From positions 1 through 19,742 of the forward strand of contig CAAFLF010000030.1 in the NCBI GenBank assembly GCA_900763685.1: a DNA stretch of 19,742 nt. The letters run 5' to 3'. Of this stretch, positions 6,985 to 13,536 are shown one piece after another. The notes beneath the pieces are model-generated. The model was not told the DNA's origin. It worked only from the letters and a program-made list of their open reading frames with translations, and made no database searches. Numbering within the stretch: position 1 is the stretch's first letter; each line of letters opens with the position of its first letter. Source of the DNA: an uncultured Oscillospiraceae bacterium (GTDB taxonomy: Bacteria > Bacillota > Clostridia > Oscillospirales > Oscillospiraceae). The translations under genes were made by a program, and so were the position numbers.

Positions 6985-8232
6985 ATGGCACAGGATACGA
7001 GTACCTTTACCCGCCGTCTCATCGAGCTCACCAAGGAGCGGCTGCGCCTGGGCGACATGACGGATGAGAAGCTGCGGGATTCCATCGAGGCTCTGCTGGA
7101 CCAGGAGGCCCAGGGTCAGTACATCCCCATTGACCAGCGGGTGGAGATCGTCAGCGATGTCTACGCCACCTTCCGGGGCTTCGGCCCGCTGGACAGCATC
7201 CTGAAGGATGAGTCCATCACCGAGATCATGGTCAATGGTCCCAAGAACGTCTTCGTGGAGCGCCGGGGCTCCCTGGTCCGGCTGGAGCGCTCCTTTGAGA
7301 GCGAGGAGCAGCTGATGCAGGTCATCCGGCGCATCGTGCGCCTCGCGGGGCGGGAGGTCAACCAGTCCAACCCCATCGTGGACACCCGCCTGCCGGACGG
7401 CAGCCGCGTCAACGTGGTGCTCCAGCCCATCGCCCTCAACGGCCCCATCCTCACCATCCGAAAGTTCTCCCGCCAGCCCATGACCATCGCCAAGCTCATC
7501 GAGTACGGCTCCATCACCCCGGAGATCGCGGATTTCCTGGAGAAGCTGGTCCGGGCCCGGTACAACATCTTCATCTCCGGCGGCACCGGCAGCGGCAAGA
7601 CCACCTTCCTTAACGCCGTCTCCAACTACATCCCCAAGGATGAGCGCGTCATCACCATCGAGGACTCGGCGGAGCTCACCATCGAGGGCGTGGATAACCT
7701 CGTCACCATGGAGACCCGCAACGCCACCGCCTCGGCGGAGAACGCCGCCATCACCATCCGGGACCTCATCAAGTCCAGCCTGCGAATGCGGCCGGACCGC
7801 ATCATCGTGGGCGAGGTCCGCGGCGGTGAGGCCCTGGATATGCTCCAGGCCATGAATACCGGCCACGACGGCAGCCTCTCCACCGGCCACGCGAACTCCG
7901 CCGAGGATATGCTCAGCCGTCTGGAGACCATGGTCCTCCAGGGCAGCGAGGGCCTGCCCCTGCCGGCCATCCGCCAGCAGATTGCGAGCGCCCTGGACAT
8001 CATCGTCCACCTGGGCCGTATGCGGGACCGCTCCCGCAAGACCCTGATGATCGCCGAGGTCCTGGGCGTGGACCACACGACCGGCACCATCCAGCTCAAC
8101 CCCCTCTACGAGTTCCGGGAGGACCGGGAGAAGTCCGACCTCAAGCACGTGGTGGGCAAGCTGGAGCGGACAGACCGCCCCATGCGCAATACCATGAAAC
8201 TTCAGATGGCCGGTTTCCCGACCGAGGTCTGA
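6985..8232 (+). CDS. tadA: TadA/CpaF secretion ATPase
   Basis: A 415-residue type II/IV secretion ATPase of the CpaF/TadA family. It powers pilus assembly (and in some systems retraction) at the inner face of the membrane. The N-terminal helical part (1-70) leads into the N-terminal domain (FRGFGPLDSILKDESITEIMVNG). The ATPase domain has Walker A GGTGSGKTT with Lys205, an Asp box (VITIEDSAEL), Walker B-type DRIIVGEVRGGEALDML with Glu277, and the His box TGHDGSLSTGHANS. All catalytic motifs are intact. The length is typical for the family. It is followed by tadB and tadC in the order seen in tad loci. Start ATG 6985 has SD GAGGGGG. The identification is among the firmest in the window. Confidence 0.97.
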   Translation: MAQDTSTFTRRLIELTKERLRLGDMTDEKLRDSIEALLDQEAQGQYIPIDQRVEIVSDVYATFRGFGPLDSILKDESITEIMVNGPKNVFVERRGSLVRLERSFESEEQLMQVIRRIVRLAGREVNQSNPIVDTRLPDGSRVNVVLQPIALNGPILTIRKFSRQPMTIAKLIEYGSITPEIADFLEKLVRARYNIFISGGTGSGKTTFLNAVSNYIPKDERVITIEDSAELTIEGVDNLVTMETRNATASAENAAITIRDLIKSSLRMRPDRIIVGEVRGGEALDMLQAMNTGHDGSLSTGHANSAEDMLSRLETMVLQGSEGLPLPAIRQQIASALDIIVHLGRMRDRSRKTLMIAEVLGVDHTTGTIQLNPLYEFREDREKSDLKHVVGKLERTDRPMRNTMKLQMAGFPTEV

Positions 8233-8251
8233 GGGAAAGGAAGGAACGCCG

Positions 8252-9136
8252 ATGGCAAAGAATCAGAAGCAGAGCGGCAAGAAGGACCGCAAGGGCAAGG
8301 AGCCGCCGATGCCGGCGGAGCTGGCGAACCCCCTGAAGGAAATGATGCCCAACTACCGGGTCTACCAGATGTCCGGCTTGGAAAAGCTGGGCACCGCGGC
8401 GGTGGCCTTCCTGGCGGGCGGCGTCTGCAGCCAGATCTTCTATGGCGGCCTCTTCCGCCAGGACGGGGAGGACACCATTCTCACCTACATCAGCGCCGCC
8501 ATCGTCATCCTGGTGGTGGGTCTCCTCGCGGTGAAGCTCTTCCTGCCCCTCCGGCGGGAGCAGCTCCGCCGCAAGCGCCAGCATCAGCTCAGCGTCCAGT
8601 TCCGGGACATGCTGGAGTCCATTACCACCTCCCTGGCCGCCGGCGACACGGTCTTCCAGGCCTTTGAGGCGGCGGAGAACGACATCTGCCTCCAGTATGG
8701 GGAGGACAGCGACATGGCCCGGGAGCTCCAGCAGGTCCTGAAGGCCCCCCAGAGCGGCATCCAGATGGAGGTCATGCTCCAGGACCTGGCGGAGCGCAGC
8801 GGCATCGAGGATATCGAGAGCTTCGCCAACGTCTTCACCGTCTGCTACTCTACCGGCGGCAACATGCGGGACGTGATGCGCCGCACCCACGATATCATCA
8901 CCGACAAGATGGCCATCGCGGACGAGATCCGCACCAAGCTCTCCGCCAACCGGCTGGAGCTGAACGTCATCACCGTGGCCCCCATCTTCCTGATGCTGAT
9001 GCTCCGCACCACCAACGACGGCTTCGCCGAGAAGTTCGCCTCCTTCGGCGGGGTGGTCTGCGTCACCATCGCCGTGGTCATCTTCGTGGTGGCCTACAAG
9101 ATGGGCCAGAAGATCGTCGCGATCGGGGAGGAGTGA
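8252..9136 (+). CDS. tadB: TadB-like inner-membrane platform protein
   Basis: A 294-residue type II secretion F (GspF/T2SSF) protein. A charged N-terminus (1-35) precedes two membrane helices at about 46-66 and 77-99. The T2SSF cytoplasmic domain occupies about 115-250 (FRDMLESITTSLAAGDTVF, then ERSGIEDIESFANVF and YSTGGNMRDVMRRT). More helices follow at about 245-263 and 267-287. In Tad systems TadB and TadC form the membrane platform that TadA drives. SD AAAGGAAGG is 10 bases before the ATG. tadC starts four bases after its stop, a sign of coupled translation. Confidence 0.92.
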   Translation: MAKNQKQSGKKDRKGKEPPMPAELANPLKEMMPNYRVYQMSGLEKLGTAAVAFLAGGVCSQIFYGGLFRQDGEDTILTYISAAIVILVVGLLAVKLFLPLRREQLRRKRQHQLSVQFRDMLESITTSLAAGDTVFQAFEAAENDICLQYGEDSDMARELQQVLKAPQSGIQMEVMLQDLAERSGIEDIESFANVFTVCYSTGGNMRDVMRRTHDIITDKMAIADEIRTKLSANRLELNVITVAPIFLMLMLRTTNDGFAEKFASFGGVVCVTIAVVIFVVAYKMGQKIVAIGEE

Positions 9137-9140
9137 GCCA

Positions 9141-10016
9141 GTGTTTATTCTGAGACTGATCTGCCTGATCCTGGGCACGGCCCTGGCCGTTTTCTACCTT
9201 TTGATGCAGCTCCGGGGCCGGAAGTACGCCGACATGGTGGCGGACCTGGAGGATTTCGAGAACAAGGACCTCTGCCCTGCGGGCTTCGCCATGCAGGATG
9301 TCCCCGCCCTCTCCCTTCGGGGGAAGCTGGGCCAGGAGCTCCGCAACCAGGCGGACCTCATCTACGGGAAGACCTATCAGGAGTATTACGCCCGGCTCTA
9401 CTACGCCCGGACCCTCTCCCTCACGGTGCTGCTGGGGGCGGTGGTCTTCCTGGCGGCGGGCCTTATGAAGGACAGGATGGTCGTCCTGCTCTTCCTGGCG
9501 GCCCTGGTGGTCATCGGGGTGGTCTGGACCAACGAGATCCAGGGCATGAAGAAGCAGGTGACGGAGCGCTCCGAGGCCTGCCTCGCGGAGTTCCCCAACG
9601 TCATCTCCAAGCTGGCCCTGCTGGTGAGCTCCGGCATGATCCTCTTCAACGCCTGGACCCAGGTGGCGGAGAGCAAGGAGGGCCCCATCTACGACCTGAT
9701 GCGCTCCGCCTGCCGGGATGTGAAGAACGGCATGAGCGAGTCCGACGCCTACTACCGCTTCGGCATCCTCTCGGACAGTCAGGATATCCGCAAGTTCTCC
9801 AGCATGCTGGTCCAGAGCCTGGAAAAGGGCGGCGCGGAGCTCACGGGCTTCCTGACGCAGCAGTCCAAGGAGCTTTGGCACCAGAAGCGCCAGTACGCCC
9901 TGCAGGCCGGCGACGCCGCGGCCGCCAAGCTCCTGATCCCCACGGTCCTGATGCTGGTGGGCATTCTCATCATCATCCTCTCGTCCGTGTTCCTGGGGCT
10001 CGCCGGCAGCCTTTAA
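9141..10016 (+). CDS. tadC: TadC-like inner-membrane platform protein (GTG start)
   Basis: A 291-residue T2SSF-family protein, partner of TadB. It starts with GTG at 9141, four bases after the tadB stop, with GGGGAGGAG at 9125-9133 as the SD. Membrane helices are visible at about 2-21, 92-108, 113-129 and 262-287. The platform domain carries the family pattern CLAEFPNVISKLALLVSSGM, followed by DSQDIRKFSSMLVQSLEKGG. It has the general shape of TadC but is shorter in its N-terminal loop than the tadB product. The stop at 10016 is followed by a hairpin and then the pilin gene. Confidence 0.9.
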   Translation: MFILRLICLILGTALAVFYLLMQLRGRKYADMVADLEDFENKDLCPAGFAMQDVPALSLRGKLGQELRNQADLIYGKTYQEYYARLYYARTLSLTVLLGAVVFLAAGLMKDRMVVLLFLAALVVIGVVWTNEIQGMKKQVTERSEACLAEFPNVISKLALLVSSGMILFNAWTQVAESKEGPIYDLMRSACRDVKNGMSESDAYYRFGILSDSQDIRKFSSMLVQSLEKGGAELTGFLTQQSKELWHQKRQYALQAGDAAAAKLLIPTVLMLVGILIIILSSVFLGLAGSL

Positions 10017-10029
10017 CACCTGTTCAAGC

Positions 10030-10045
10030 CCGCCGCTCGCGGCGG
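10030..10045 (+). other. Hairpin upstream of the pilin gene
   Basis: Arms CCGCCG (10030-10035) and CGGCGG (10040-10045) around the loop CTCG. No T-run follows (aggaaataaag), so it is not a normal terminator. It is placed between tadC and the pilin and could mark RNA processing or protect the pilin transcript's 5' end. The function is inferred from position only. Confidence 0.5.
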
Positions 10046-10084
10046 AGGAAATAAAGAATCATCATTTTAGGAGGGCATAGAGCT

Positions 10085-10300
10085 ATGAAAAAACTGAGGG
10101 AAAAGGTCCAGGAGCTGTCCATCCGGGCGGCCGTCAAGGCCCAGAACTGGGCGCGGAACGAGGAGGGCATGGAGATCATCCAGGTCCTTATCATCTTGGG
10201 CATCGCTATTGGTCTGGCCGTTATCTTCATTGGTTTCGGTGATAAGATCACTGCGGCTGTGGGCCAGAAGGTCGAGGATATCATCAACGCGCTGGGCTGA
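10085..10300 (+). CDS. Flp-like type IVb pilin
   Basis: A 71-residue prepilin, the likely main subunit of the Tad fibre. Residues 1-28 form a basic leader ending in NEEG. A hydrophobic helix at about 31-51 (IIQVLIILGIAIGLAVIFIGF) follows, then a short tail. Cleavage after Gly28 would leave a 43-residue mature pilin starting MEIIQ, about the size of known Flp pilins. Flp pilins normally have Glu at +5 (with Tyr at +6). Here +5 is Gln33, and a Glu sits at +2 instead. The two pseudopilins downstream keep Glu at +5. SD AGGAGGG at 10069-10075 is nine bases before the ATG. Its position between tadC and the prepilin peptidase fits. Secretion as another kind of small peptide is a less likely alternative. 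Confidence 0.85.
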   Translation: MKKLREKVQELSIRAAVKAQNWARNEEGMEIIQVLIILGIAIGLAVIFIGFGDKITAAVGQKVEDIINALG

Positions 10301-10339
10301 TATCCGCCCAGAAAGGCGATTTCAGCGAAGCGCGAAACA

Positions 10340-10372
10340 CCGTCCCGGAGGGGGATCCCCCCTCCGGGATGG
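10340..10372 (+). other. Strong hairpin downstream of the pilin gene
   Basis: A 15-bp stem (one G-U pair) with loop atc. Core arms are 10343-10354 and 10358-10369, perfectly paired over 12 bp. No T-run follows (tggccccactg), and the next gene starts 28 bases later. A likely role is to stabilise the short pilin mRNA and partly block read-through, so pilin is made in excess over the assembly proteins (inference from position and structure). Confidence 0.65.
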
Positions 10373-10399
10373 CCCCACTGACAGAAGGGAGAGGACCGG

Positions 10400-11041
10400 A
10401 TGGCCTGGATCATGGCGTTGATATGGGCGGCCTGCTGCGCGGGAGCGGCGGCCGCCGCGATGAGAAAATGGGTCCAGCCGGAGCGGGAGGTCTCCCGGCG
10501 GCGATGGACCGCGATCCTGGCGGCCGCCGCCCTGGGGGGCGCCGCCGCCGGATGGTTCACGGGGAACGCCGGCATGATCCTCTCCTATGAGGTCCGCTGC
10601 CTCGCGGCCCTGGCCCTGGTGGGCGCAGGCGCCGTGGTGGACCTCCATCTGCGGCGGATCCCCAACCTCTGCTCGCTGCTGCTGCTGGCGGTGGGGACGG
10701 TCTGCGTGGTCCTGGACTTCCTCCTGGCCCCGGAGACCGCCAAGATCATGCTGCTCTACTGCCTCGCGGGCGGCGTCGGTATGCTGGCCTGCCTCAGCCT
10801 CTGCCGGCTCATCAGCCGGGGGGGCATCGGCATCGGGGATGTGAAGATCCTCAGCGCCGCGGGTTTCTGCCTGGGGCTGGAGACCGGCTTCCTCTCGCTG
10901 CTGGCGGCGCAGCTGCTGGCGGTGCTGGCAGCCATCGTACTGCTTGTCACCAAGCGGGCGAAGTGGAAGGATTCCCTGCCCTTCGCGCCGTTCCTATGGG
11001 CGGGGCTGCTGCTCTGCCTGTGCCTGGGCATCACGTATTGA
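10400..11041 (+). CDS. tadV: Prepilin peptidase (A24 family, TadV/CpaA-like)
   Basis: A 213-residue polytopic membrane protease that removes the leader from prepilins. The two catalytic aspartates of the A24 family are visible: Asp81 in VVDLHLRRIPN and Asp147 in the GxGD motif (GIGIGDVKILSAAG). Membrane helices lie at about 2-20, 37-54, 67-82, 91-110, 117-135, 150-178 and 195-211. No N-methylase domain is present, as expected for the short TadV/CpaA type. SD GGGAGAGG sets the ATG at 10400. It probably processes the pilin at 10085-10300 and the pseudopilins at 12886-13524 and 16231-16935. Confidence 0.92.
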   Translation: MAWIMALIWAACCAGAAAAAMRKWVQPEREVSRRRWTAILAAAALGGAAAGWFTGNAGMILSYEVRCLAALALVGAGAVVDLHLRRIPNLCSLLLLAVGTVCVVLDFLLAPETAKIMLLYCLAGGVGMLACLSLCRLISRGGIGIGDVKILSAAGFCLGLETGFLSLLAAQLLAVLAAIVLLVTKRAKWKDSLPFAPFLWAGLLLCLCLGITY

Positions 11042-11084
11042 CATCCGATCCTCTGGGATCAACAAATCGGAGGGAGAAGGTATT

Positions 11085-12419
11085 ATGAATCAGACACGGC
11101 TCGCGGTGGCTATCGTCCTGGCGCTGCTGATGGTGGCAGGCTGGGGGTCCGCTCTGGGCGGACAGATCGGCGAGGCTTCCAAGATGTCCCAGACCCTGGA
11201 GAAGGCCCAGGCGGAGGAGAGCCAGCGGCTCTACGCCAAGGCCATCCTCTCCTATGAGGAGGTCCTGGCGGAGAAGGAGAGCAAGGCCCGCTACCAGGAC
11301 CTGGACCGGGTGTACGCGCTCTACTACGCGGAGAGTCCCACGAACCAGGTCCGCCGGGCGTATACCGACCTTTTGAGCCGGGCCTGCCGGGCCTATCCCA
11401 AGGAGACGGATTTCTGGGCCCACCGGGCCCAGCTCTCCCTGGACCGCCATGACTATGCCGAGGCCGTGAGGATCTTACAACAGGCCGAGGACAAGGGCGC
11501 CGCCAACGAGGAGATGAAGGCCCAGCTCCAGGAGGCCTACTACCTGCTGGACGAGGGCTACCAGGCCTATACGGACATCCTTCCCGGCTGCTGGCAGGGG
11601 AATTACGTGGTCCGCGCCGACGGGGAGCATTGGGGCATGGTCACCGCCGACGGCTCTGATCTGCTCTCCGCCGTCTATCCCATGATGGGCCCCATCGGCC
11701 TCAGCGGCCAGGTGGCCGTCACGGACGCCGACGGCGAGAGCTGGCTCATCGACGCCAATGGGATGCTCCAGGTCCACTACAGCAAAAAGCTGGCGGAGGC
11801 CGGCTGCTGGAGCGAGGGGATGCTCCCCGCCAAGGCGGCGGGCTCCGATACCTGGAGCTACTTCACCGATGACGGGGCCGAGGTCCTCACAGGCTACCTC
11901 AGCGCCGGCAGCTTCTATGACGGCAAGGCCGCCGTGGAGACCGCGGACGGCTGGCGGATCATCGATACCGACGGCAAGGCCGTGGAGGACGAGGCCTGGG
12001 AAGCTATCCTTCTGGACGAGAACGGCGCCTATGAGCAGGACGGCTGTATCATGGCCCAGTCCGGCGGCCAGTGGCGCCTCTACAGCGGCTCTTGGAAGGA
12101 GCGCAAGGACTCCTCCTGCGATGAGATCGGCGTCCATAAGGACGGCCTCATCGCCTTCCGCCGGGGCGGCCTCTGGGGCTTCGTCACGGAAAAGGGGGAG
12201 GAGACCATCGCCCCCGCCTATCAGGAGGCCCGGAGCTTCTCCGGCGGCGTGGCCGCCGTCCGGGAGAACGGCAAGTGGGGCTTCCTCACCGAGGACGGCA
12301 CCCTGGTGGTGGATTATCAGTACTCCGATGTGGGGTGCTTTGACCCGTCCAGCGGCACCTGCGCCGTCCAGCGGGAGAGTGACGACTGGGCCGTCGCCGG
12401 CTGGGTCGTGACCCACTGA
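11085..12419 (+). CDS. Membrane-anchored TPR/WG-repeat protein
   Basis: A 444-residue protein with start ATG 11085 behind GGAGGGAGAAGG. The frame is open further upstream (from 10944), but that stretch overlaps the peptidase gene. Residues 7-24 are an uncleaved or weakly cleaved signal helix with no lipobox Cys. Residues about 36-160 are TPR-like helices (YAKAILSYEEVLAEKESK; DYAEAVRILQQAEDKG). Residues about 168-440 are WG/KWG repeats (HWGMVTADG, SWLIDANG, WRIIDTDGK, LWGFVTEKGEETIAPAYQEA, KWGFLTEDGTLVVDYQYSD). WG repeats build beta-rich, probably propeller-like, surfaces and are common in clostridial envelope proteins. It most likely faces outside and may act with the pilus, but no partner is known. 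Confidence 0.85.
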   Translation: MNQTRLAVAIVLALLMVAGWGSALGGQIGEASKMSQTLEKAQAEESQRLYAKAILSYEEVLAEKESKARYQDLDRVYALYYAESPTNQVRRAYTDLLSRACRAYPKETDFWAHRAQLSLDRHDYAEAVRILQQAEDKGAANEEMKAQLQEAYYLLDEGYQAYTDILPGCWQGNYVVRADGEHWGMVTADGSDLLSAVYPMMGPIGLSGQVAVTDADGESWLIDANGMLQVHYSKKLAEAGCWSEGMLPAKAAGSDTWSYFTDDGAEVLTGYLSAGSFYDGKAAVETADGWRIIDTDGKAVEDEAWEAILLDENGAYEQDGCIMAQSGGQWRLYSGSWKERKDSSCDEIGVHKDGLIAFRRGGLWGFVTEKGEETIAPAYQEARSFSGGVAAVRENGKWGFLTEDGTLVVDYQYSDVGCFDPSSGTCAVQRESDDWAVAGWVVTH

Positions 12420-12430
12420 GGGGGAGCGCC

Positions 12431-12871
12431 ATGGAATTTCGCGATATGCTGATCGCCGCGGTCCCGGCGCTGGTACTCACGTTCCTCCTGCGGGGCGTCC
12501 TGGGGCTCAGCCGCCCCGCGGGCGTCAAGCTGGTGGAGAGCGCCCGCCGCGCCGGGCGGGTGGTCCAGGGGACCCTGGTGAGAAAGACCTACCTCCGCCC
12601 CATGGGCGAGGAGACCAACGCCATCCACCGGGAGGGCCGCTGGGAGCTCACCTACGGGTATGAGGTGGGCGGCCGCCAATACCATTACCGCGTCAAGATC
12701 CAGGGCGAGCCGGCGGAGACCCTGCCGCTCTACTACCCCGCCGGGAAGCCGGCCCAGGCTATCAGTGAGTTGGAGGCTCCCAGCCGGGCGGGCGGCGCCC
12801 ACCTGCTGGCGCTCCTGCTTCCAGTGCTGCTCTGGGCGGTCTTCTACCAGCTTTTACAGCGTGTTTTCTGA
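12431..12871 (+). CDS. Small two-TM protein, DUF3592-like
   Basis: A 146-residue protein with membrane helices at about 6-24 and 122-140 and a compact soluble middle (about 30-118: VVQGTLVRKTYLRPMG, then WELTYGYEVGGRQYHYRVKI and LPLYYPAGKPAQA). The pattern 'polar core, then Y-Y-P-x-G-K/P' resembles DUF3592-type proteins. No enzymatic motif is visible. SD GAGGGGG is 6-12 bases before the ATG. It lies inside the Tad unit between the WG protein and a pseudopilin, so a part in assembly is possible but unproven. Confidence 0.75.
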   Translation: MEFRDMLIAAVPALVLTFLLRGVLGLSRPAGVKLVESARRAGRVVQGTLVRKTYLRPMGEETNAIHREGRWELTYGYEVGGRQYHYRVKIQGEPAETLPLYYPAGKPAQAISELEAPSRAGGAHLLALLLPVLLWAVFYQLLQRVF

Positions 12872-12885
12872 GAGGGAGAGATGGA

Positions 12886-13524
12886 ATGAAACAGTTTTTC
12901 CGCCGGGAGGACGGCATGATGATGGTAGAGGGGATGCTGGCCCTGCTGGCCACCATCATGGTGCTGATCTGCCTGCTGGGCTTCGGCTTCCTCTTCTACC
13001 AGCAGTGGGCGGTCTGCAACATCGCCAACGATACCGCCACCCGGATCGCCCAGACCTACGCCTATACCGACACGGACCCCGTCATGGGCTACATCAACGA
13101 GAGCCAGATCCGCCGCAAGCCCCTCCTGCGCTACTACCGCTTCGGCCAGATCGAAAAGCGTAACGCCGACCGGGGGGAGAAGTACGCCCGCTGGAGCCTG
13201 AAGACCAGCAGCCTGGCCTCGGCCTCCTCCGCCCCGGAGATCCAGGTGGAGACCAAGCACGACGCCCTGGCCCGCCGCCATGTGGAGGTCCGGATCGAGG
13301 CCACCTATGAGATCCCCTTCGGCGGCGTGCTGGAGCTTTTCGGCATCCCCGGCACCGTCACCTACCATGGCCTGGGAGAGGCGGTCTGCGTGGACCCCTC
13401 GGACTACATCAACACCGTGGACACCTATAAGGCTTTGACGGACCTGACCTTTGGCAGCAAGACCCTGAAGGCCATCAACTCCTTCAGCGGCATGGTCCAG
13501 AAGATCTTTGATCTCTTTCAGTAA
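12886..13524 (+). CDS. tadE: TadE-like pseudopilin
   Basis: A 212-residue type IVb pseudopilin. Leader MKQFFRREDG, then MMMVE with Glu at +5 if cut after Gly10, and a hydrophobic helix at about 16-37. The leader fits the prepilin peptidase at 10400-11041. The following region (QWAVCNIANDTATRIAQTYAYT) has the small/aromatic helix typical of TadE/TadF proteins. TadE and TadF are minor subunits needed for pilus formation. SD GAGGGAGAGATGG precedes the start, and the stop is 12 bp before the next start. It may be TadE or TadF; the two cannot be separated from sequence alone. Confidence 0.8.
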   Translation: MKQFFRREDGMMMVEGMLALLATIMVLICLLGFGFLFYQQWAVCNIANDTATRIAQTYAYTDTDPVMGYINESQIRRKPLLRYYRFGQIEKRNADRGEKYARWSLKTSSLASASSAPEIQVETKHDALARRHVEVRIEATYEIPFGGVLELFGIPGTVTYHGLGEAVCVDPSDYINTVDTYKALTDLTFGSKTLKAINSFSGMVQKIFDLFQ

Positions 13525-13536
13525 GGAGGGAGCCGC

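Noticed and set aside
5256..7085. 609-residue open frame on the minus strand
   Set aside because: It runs antisense through the Crp regulator and tadZ, has the Val/Leu/Gly/Asp-rich, low-information composition of a shadow frame in GC-rich DNA, and no RBS or recognised domain. The + strand genes show clear families.
10944..11084. Longer N-terminus for the WG-repeat protein
   Set aside because: It overlaps the peptidase gene, has no SD, and the start at 11085 has a strong SD followed by a hydrophobic helix at the N-terminus.
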